From NCBI GenBank assembly GCA_008690995.1, contig VRMN01000038.1, forward strand, positions 1-20,740: a stretch of DNA of 20,740 bases, written 5' to 3'. A program made the translations under genes and the position numbers. Of the stretch, positions 17,253 to 20,740 are shown in pieces. The DNA is from Porphyridium purpureum (lineage: Eukaryota; Rhodophyta; Bangiophyceae; Porphyridiales; Porphyridiaceae). Below the pieces are notes generated by a model. That model was not told the origin of the DNA. It made no database searches and worked only from the letters and a program-made list of their open reading frames with translations. Within the stretch, counting starts at the first letter, position 1; each line of letters begins with the position of its first letter.

Positions 17253-18287
17253 ATGGCACCACGGCTCTCCGACTTTGAGAAAGGCCAGATTGACGCTCTG
17301 CACCGGCTCTGTCTGACGCCGCGGGCCATTGCAGCACGCCTTCGTCCGCGACCAGACAAGACCCGACCATCGTACAAGACTGTGGAGCGATTTCTGAAGA
17401 ATCGAGGCAAGAAAAGGGTTTTCAAGAAGCCCGGACCGGCGCGGACAATATCGCCGAAATTGGAGCGTCGCCTGATTCGGCACGTCATTACGGATAGATT
17501 GACGTCTGCACAGGCAGTGACGGAGCTGCAGCTTGCGTGCAGTGCGAGAACTGTTCGTCGTATCCTGCAGAGATCACCAGAGGTTCGTATTATCGCACAG
17601 AGGCGAAAGTTCTTCATTTCGGAAAAGAACCGAGTCAAGCGGCTTGCATTTGCTCGAGAATACGTCCACAAGCCGCTATCGTTTTGGAAGAATGTCATCT
17701 TCTCGGATGAAAAGATCTTTCGGCTGGACGGGCCGCACGGGTACAACAAGACTTATCAGCGCACGCGAGGCCCTGAGCCCGCGCCAACCATGCGTCGCCA
17801 CAGTGGCGGAGGATCCGCGATGTTTTGGGGTGCCATGTCGTGGCACGGACTGAGTACGTTGCATCGTGTTCAAGGCTCGCTGAATGCCGAGCGATATCGG
17901 CAGGTTATGCTGAACGTCATGATGCCCTGGGCACTGGAACTGCCCTGGCGCCTTGATCAGCCGGATTGTCCATTCATATTTCAGCAAGATAATGCGCCCG
18001 GACATGCAGCGCTGAGCACGCGCGAGCTGTTTGACACGGTCGGAATCGCACTACTTGATTGGCCAGCGCGGTCGCCGGACTTGAATCCAGTTGAGAATCT
18101 GTGGGCGATCGTTTCTCGCCGTGTGCATTGGCAGGGACGCCAGTTTATGCGCCTCGATGACATGCTTCCAGTTATCTATGACTGCTGGCGAACGGAAGCG
18201 CCAAAGTATGTTGAGGCACTTTTCGAGAGCATGCCCCGTCGCCTGCAAGCTTGCATCGACGCCGGTGGCCGTCAAACCAAGTACTAG
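17253..18287 (+). CDS. Tc1-family transposase (DD34E)
   Basis: This protein cuts and reinserts the element at TA sites. I chose ATG 17253 (MAPRLSDFEKGQIDAL) because this is how Tc1-type proteins usually begin and it gives 344 residues, the usual size. An in-frame ATG at 17157 would add 32 residues without a family match. The N-terminal helix-turn-helix region recognises the element ends (RAIAARLRPRPDKTRPSYKT, then a basic GKKRVFKKPGPA). The catalytic residues are D152 (FSDEKIFRLDG), D246 (FQQDNAPGH) and E281 (SPDLNPVENLW), with 34 residues between the last two. There is no stop or frameshift, so it may still be active or was recently. It is less GC-rich than the surrounding LINEs. Confidence 0.95.
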   Translation: MAPRLSDFEKGQIDALHRLCLTPRAIAARLRPRPDKTRPSYKTVERFLKNRGKKRVFKKPGPARTISPKLERRLIRHVITDRLTSAQAVTELQLACSARTVRRILQRSPEVRIIAQRRKFFISEKNRVKRLAFAREYVHKPLSFWKNVIFSDEKIFRLDGPHGYNKTYQRTRGPEPAPTMRRHSGGGSAMFWGAMSWHGLSTLHRVQGSLNAERYRQVMLNVMMPWALELPWRLDQPDCPFIFQQDNAPGHAALSTRELFDTVGIALLDWPARSPDLNPVENLWAIVSRRVHWQGRQFMRLDDMLPVIYDCWRTEAPKYVEALFESMPRRLQACIDAGGRQTKY

Positions 18288-18512
18288 TTTCGTTACTACA
18301 GTTAAATCTCTTCTCATAAGCGTGTTTGTCCTCATCAACCTGTTTTATTGTTTTTCTCTTTTTCGGCACTTCTCACACCTGTTGTTTTGTTCTACGATAC
18401 CTTTGGACGCCCCTACCCATTTTCCGTGCCGCTGATTCTTTTCGTGCCATCAAAACAGACGACAACCTAGTCGAAAAGCCGAGTTATTCACAAAAAACTT
18501 CATTTAATCCTG

Positions 18513-18538
18513 TGGGACAACTAACTTGGCCAGGACTG
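18513..18538 (-). repeat. Tc1 right terminal inverted repeat
   Basis: Read inward from 18538 it begins CAGTCCTGGCCAAG, the usual CAGT start of Tc1 ends, and continues to GTTGTCCCA. Confidence 0.9.
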
Positions 18539-18580
18539 CAACCCTCTGAATAAGTTAAATTTTAACAATAAACTCGATTC
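18539..18580 (+). mobile_element. Minimal LINE 3' tail (35-42 bp)
   Basis: The 42 bases match the copy C tail (16931-16972) at 39 positions and end GATTC against telomeric AGAGTACC. Either this is a LINE insertion truncated to its last 35 bases and joined to TAACCCT, or it begins at CAACCCT within the LINE untranslated region. The Tc1 right end touches it directly. Confidence 0.75.
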
Positions 18581-18603
18581 AGAGTACCTAGGTAACCCTA
18601 GAG
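18581..18603. repeat. Telomeric seam before LINE D
   Basis: AGAGTACC followed by TAGGTAACCCTAGAG is degenerate telomeric repeat in the usual orientation. It contains CCTAGGTAACCCTAGA, also present at 13587-13602. Confidence 0.8.
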
Positions 18604-18742
18604 CGTACAGAGCCACTTTTAGACCCGGACGGAGCACACGGGCTCAGCGCTGCAGTCGCATTCGTTCCCGGAGTTGAGCAGCTTGGCTCGCCGGAGACCG
18701 TGACGACGGTGACGCGGTGACGCCGCGACCGGTGACGAGGCC

Positions 18743-19536
18743 ATGCCGTCAGCTGGGTCAGACTCTCAAGGCGAACCGGACGGAGGACAGCTCGTCGACG
18801 CTGCAGGCGGCTCTGCTCAGCCAGATGCCGCCCTTTCACGCAGCGCCGAGTCTGTGGTCGGCGATGCAGAGGCTTCAGATGCCCCCGGACGCAAGAATGA
18901 TGCTGCTCCGGGGATGGCCCACGCTAAGCGACCCGCCGCTGCCGCGTTATCGCGCACGGTGTCTCCGTCCCGGGCTACTCTGCCCAAGCGTTCCCGGGCG
19001 GCTGCAGAAGTGCCTAGCGTGACGGCGGAAGCAGCGCAGCAAGAGTCTGCAGCAGACAGAGGCGTCGCGCAGGCGCAGCAGAACAGTGCGGGTCTGAGCA
19101 CTGCCGCCTGTCTGTTGAATGACGCTGTGCAGCGCTGCAGTCGCCGGAGCTGACGCCGGCGGCTCAGGCCGTTCAGAAGCTCGGACGGGGCGCTGCGCGT
19201 TCCGGCCTGCTTGTTCCGAGCGGCGCGCGGGAGGCCAGAGTATGGTGCGCCACGCAACCAGGTGCCACCGTGGCGCGCATCCGCACGGTCTCGACAGACG
19301 CGCTTGCCGAGGCAGGACTCGCTGCAGACCCGTGTGGAGCATGGCATGCGCTCAGCGGCTCTGCGCACTCTCGGGACCAGCACCGCGCACGCTGCATGCA
19401 GTGCAAGACGGCCCACGCCCACCGTTCCGCAGTGGGCCGTGCCAGCGGCCAAGAGTTTGCCGCTCCCGCACTTCCGGAGGTCCACGCTGTGACTCCGGCT
19501 CCCTCGGCGGCTTCGCCCTTCGGGGCTCATGAGTGA
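18743..19536 (+). pseudogene. LINE ORF1, low-complexity protein, one frameshift
   Basis: ATG 18743 opens a frame rich in Ala, Ser, Gly and Pro with basic patches (AHAKRPAAAALSRT, LPKRSRAAAE) that stops at 19153. From about 19123 a second frame continues the same character (SPELTPAAQAVQKLGRGAAR) with WCATQPGATVARIR and CMQCKTAHAHR, ending at the TGA at 19534-19536. A single frame change at about 19123-19150 separates the halves; it could be decay or an assembly error. The composition suggests a disordered nucleic-acid-binding ORF1, as in many LINEs, but no domain is recognised. It ends overlapping the ORF2 start by eight bases (ATGAGTGA). Confidence 0.6.
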
Positions 19537-20740
19537 GACACTTTCTGACTCGTGGGAAGGGCCCGGTCCGCGCGGCGCAAGTCTTCTAGCCTCAAGTGAG
19601 GAAAGCGACGCGGAATGGGCTCCCGCACGCCCCCGCGCTCGTCGAGCGTCTGGGCGAGGCCGGCTACAAAGTCGGCCGGGTGGACCAGTGGAACTGCGTG
19701 AGCGTGCTGGTCCTGCGCGAGAGAGTGCGGTGGTGGATGCGCACATCTCCAGCTCTAGGGTGCTGGCAGCCACGCACGCGCCAGTGGCATCTCCGCACAG
19801 TGTCGCAGACTCGGCAGACGGTCGCGCCACACGTCGGTCCGCACGACGACCGCGCCAGCGTGCGGGGCCTGCCGCACACATAGCGGTCAGGGATGCCGTG
19901 CTTGGCCACAGCGCATCTGTTCGCAGCTCTGCTCGCATGCTCCGTCCGGCGGGCTTTGACATTTCGCGACGCAGCGTGGCTCGGATGGCGCAGCTCGAAG
20001 CGCCGCACGCATGTCCGGCCGCCGAGTGCATGCGACGCTACCAGAGTGCGGCTCAGCTGGGCAAGCACTGGCGTGCGGCACATCCGACGGAGCCAGCGAG
20101 TGCCGAGCTTCTGTCCAGCCTGCACTTGAGGCGAAACGCGTGCGGATGGGCGGTGCGCGACGTGCAGCCCCAAGACGCGTGCCAGTGTCCAGCGTGCCGA
20201 GCGCTGTGGAACGCGTGCCCCGTGGCAGGCTGTGAGGCCTCGTGGGCCGAGCCAGCTGGGCTGCTGCGGCACTTGGCGGGCAGTAATCACTCGGCTGAAA
20301 CACTTGCCGCAGTGCCACCGGACGCGCTCAGAGCGGTTGGGCTGGCACGCCGGGCGTTTGGCTGCCGATGTCTTTGCTGCCTGCGCTGTCCGATGCGCCA
20401 CCAGCGCAGTCGATGCACCGGATCCTGCGCGTTGTGCCGAGGCATTTGAAGGGCAGAAGGGTGGTCGCGTGCAGTCTGCACAGCGAGCGGGCGCAAGCGG
20501 AGCATGCGATGACACTCGCAGTGGCTCCGACACGGCCGCAGACACGCATGTGTTGACGGCGCCTCCTGCCGCTGCGCATCCGCCGTCGCCGCTGCTCGAC
20601 GCCTCCATACTCACCATTCTTCAAACGGTAGATTGGGTGCTGGGGCTGCGCGTGCGCACGTGGAAGCGCGTACCGGCAAAGTTTGCGCCGGACGTTGCGC
20701 TCGAGTTCAGCAGCATGCTCACGGAGCTGGCCGAAGCCGC
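19529..20740 (+). pseudogene. LINE ORF2, N-terminal part with zinc fingers, one frameshift
   Basis: ATG 19529 opens ORF2. An acidic/Arg-rich stretch leads to a C2H2 finger at 20012-20083 (CPAAEC...LGKHWRAAHP). A second Cys/His block follows at 20180-20290 (CQCPAC, ACPVAGC, LLRHLAGSNH). The same order is seen in copy A (LELRRNKCGLAV, ACQCGPC, AVPPAVLRTLG against LHLRRNACGWAV, ACQCPAC, AVPPDALRAVG). The first frame stops at 20449, but homology to copy A continues in another frame from about 20367 (DVFAACAV) to SPLLDASILTILQTVDWVLG and LRVRTWKRVP at the window edge. One frame change therefore lies near 20360. The fingers probably direct target or RNA binding. Confidence 0.75.

Larger units (their letters stand above)
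16990..18538 (+). mobile_element. Tc1-family DNA transposon, intact-looking
   Basis: The 1549-bp element has inverted ends at 16990-17015 and 18513-18538 that match at 23 of 26 bases and share CCTGGCCAAG and GTTGTCCCA. The left side has the expected flanking TA. The right side has CA, one base different. The length and single full-length transposase ORF are typical of autonomous Tc1 elements. The internal spacers are AT-rich. Confidence 0.93.
18604..20740 (+). mobile_element. RLE-type non-LTR retrotransposon, copy D, 5' part (continues past the window)
   Basis: This copy starts right after a telomeric seam with CGTACAGAGCC, has about 139 bases of leader, then ORF1 and ORF2. It keeps the 5' region missing from copies A, B and C, so it may be nearly full length. 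The zinc-finger block and the segment LRVRTWKRVP near the right edge match copy A (MQVRTWKRVP). The RT and endonuclease should lie beyond 20740. Confidence 0.85.

Noticed and set aside
1-20740. tRNA or rRNA genes
   Set aside because: No stretch showed a tRNA arm pattern or recognisable rRNA sequence, though a covariance search could not be run.

Overview
This is the end of a eukaryotic chromosome. Bases 1-319 are telomeric DNA with an unusual 11-base unit (AACCCTAGAGT), read as the C-rich strand, so the physical end is on the left and the chromosome interior on the right. Eukaryotic markers are the telomere, non-LTR retrotransposons, a Tc1 transposon, minisatellites and a telomere-linked-type RecQ helicase. 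I cannot name the species. The combination of telomere-targeted RLE-type LINEs and a subtelomeric RecQ-like helicase is best known from fungi (MoTeR and TLH in Magnaporthe), but a protist or alga is equally possible from sequence alone.

Layout, left to right: telomere (1-319); LINE copy A, cut off at its 5' end exactly where the telomere starts (320 to about 3970); a 20-bp minisatellite with an 80-bp higher-order pattern (3981-4272), split by a 1.38-kb transposon with perfect 27-bp inverted ends (4273-5653) and resuming to about 6010; a decayed repeat gene for a coiled-coil protein on the minus strand (about 6640-7065); GC-rich then AT-rich spacer; a 33-bp minisatellite (7681-7878); a possible gene remnant (about 8005-8310); one long intact helicase gene on the minus strand (8634-12839); a second 20-bp minisatellite (13111-13210); two 0.3-kb subtelomeric repeat units, each starting at a telomeric seam (13583-14200); LINE copy B, broken (14201-16579); LINE copy C, only a 3' end (16591-16972); an intact-looking Tc1 transposon (16990-18538); a 35-42 bp LINE tail (18539-18580); and LINE copy D, the most complete at its 5' side, running off the right edge (18604-20740).

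The unifying theme is a chromosome end built by repeated additions. Every LINE lies in the same direction, 5' side toward the telomere. Three LINE 3' ends stop at the same point (ATTC or TTTC) and run straight into telomeric sequence in the same register (AGAGTAACCC or a variant). Short telomeric seams therefore separate the elements. This fits a LINE that targets telomeric repeats with its restriction-like endonuclease, is often 5'-truncated, and is then capped by new telomeric repeats. The zinc-finger RecQ-like helicase is the only long intact host-type gene. By analogy with telomere-linked helicases it may act on chromosome ends, but that is inference.
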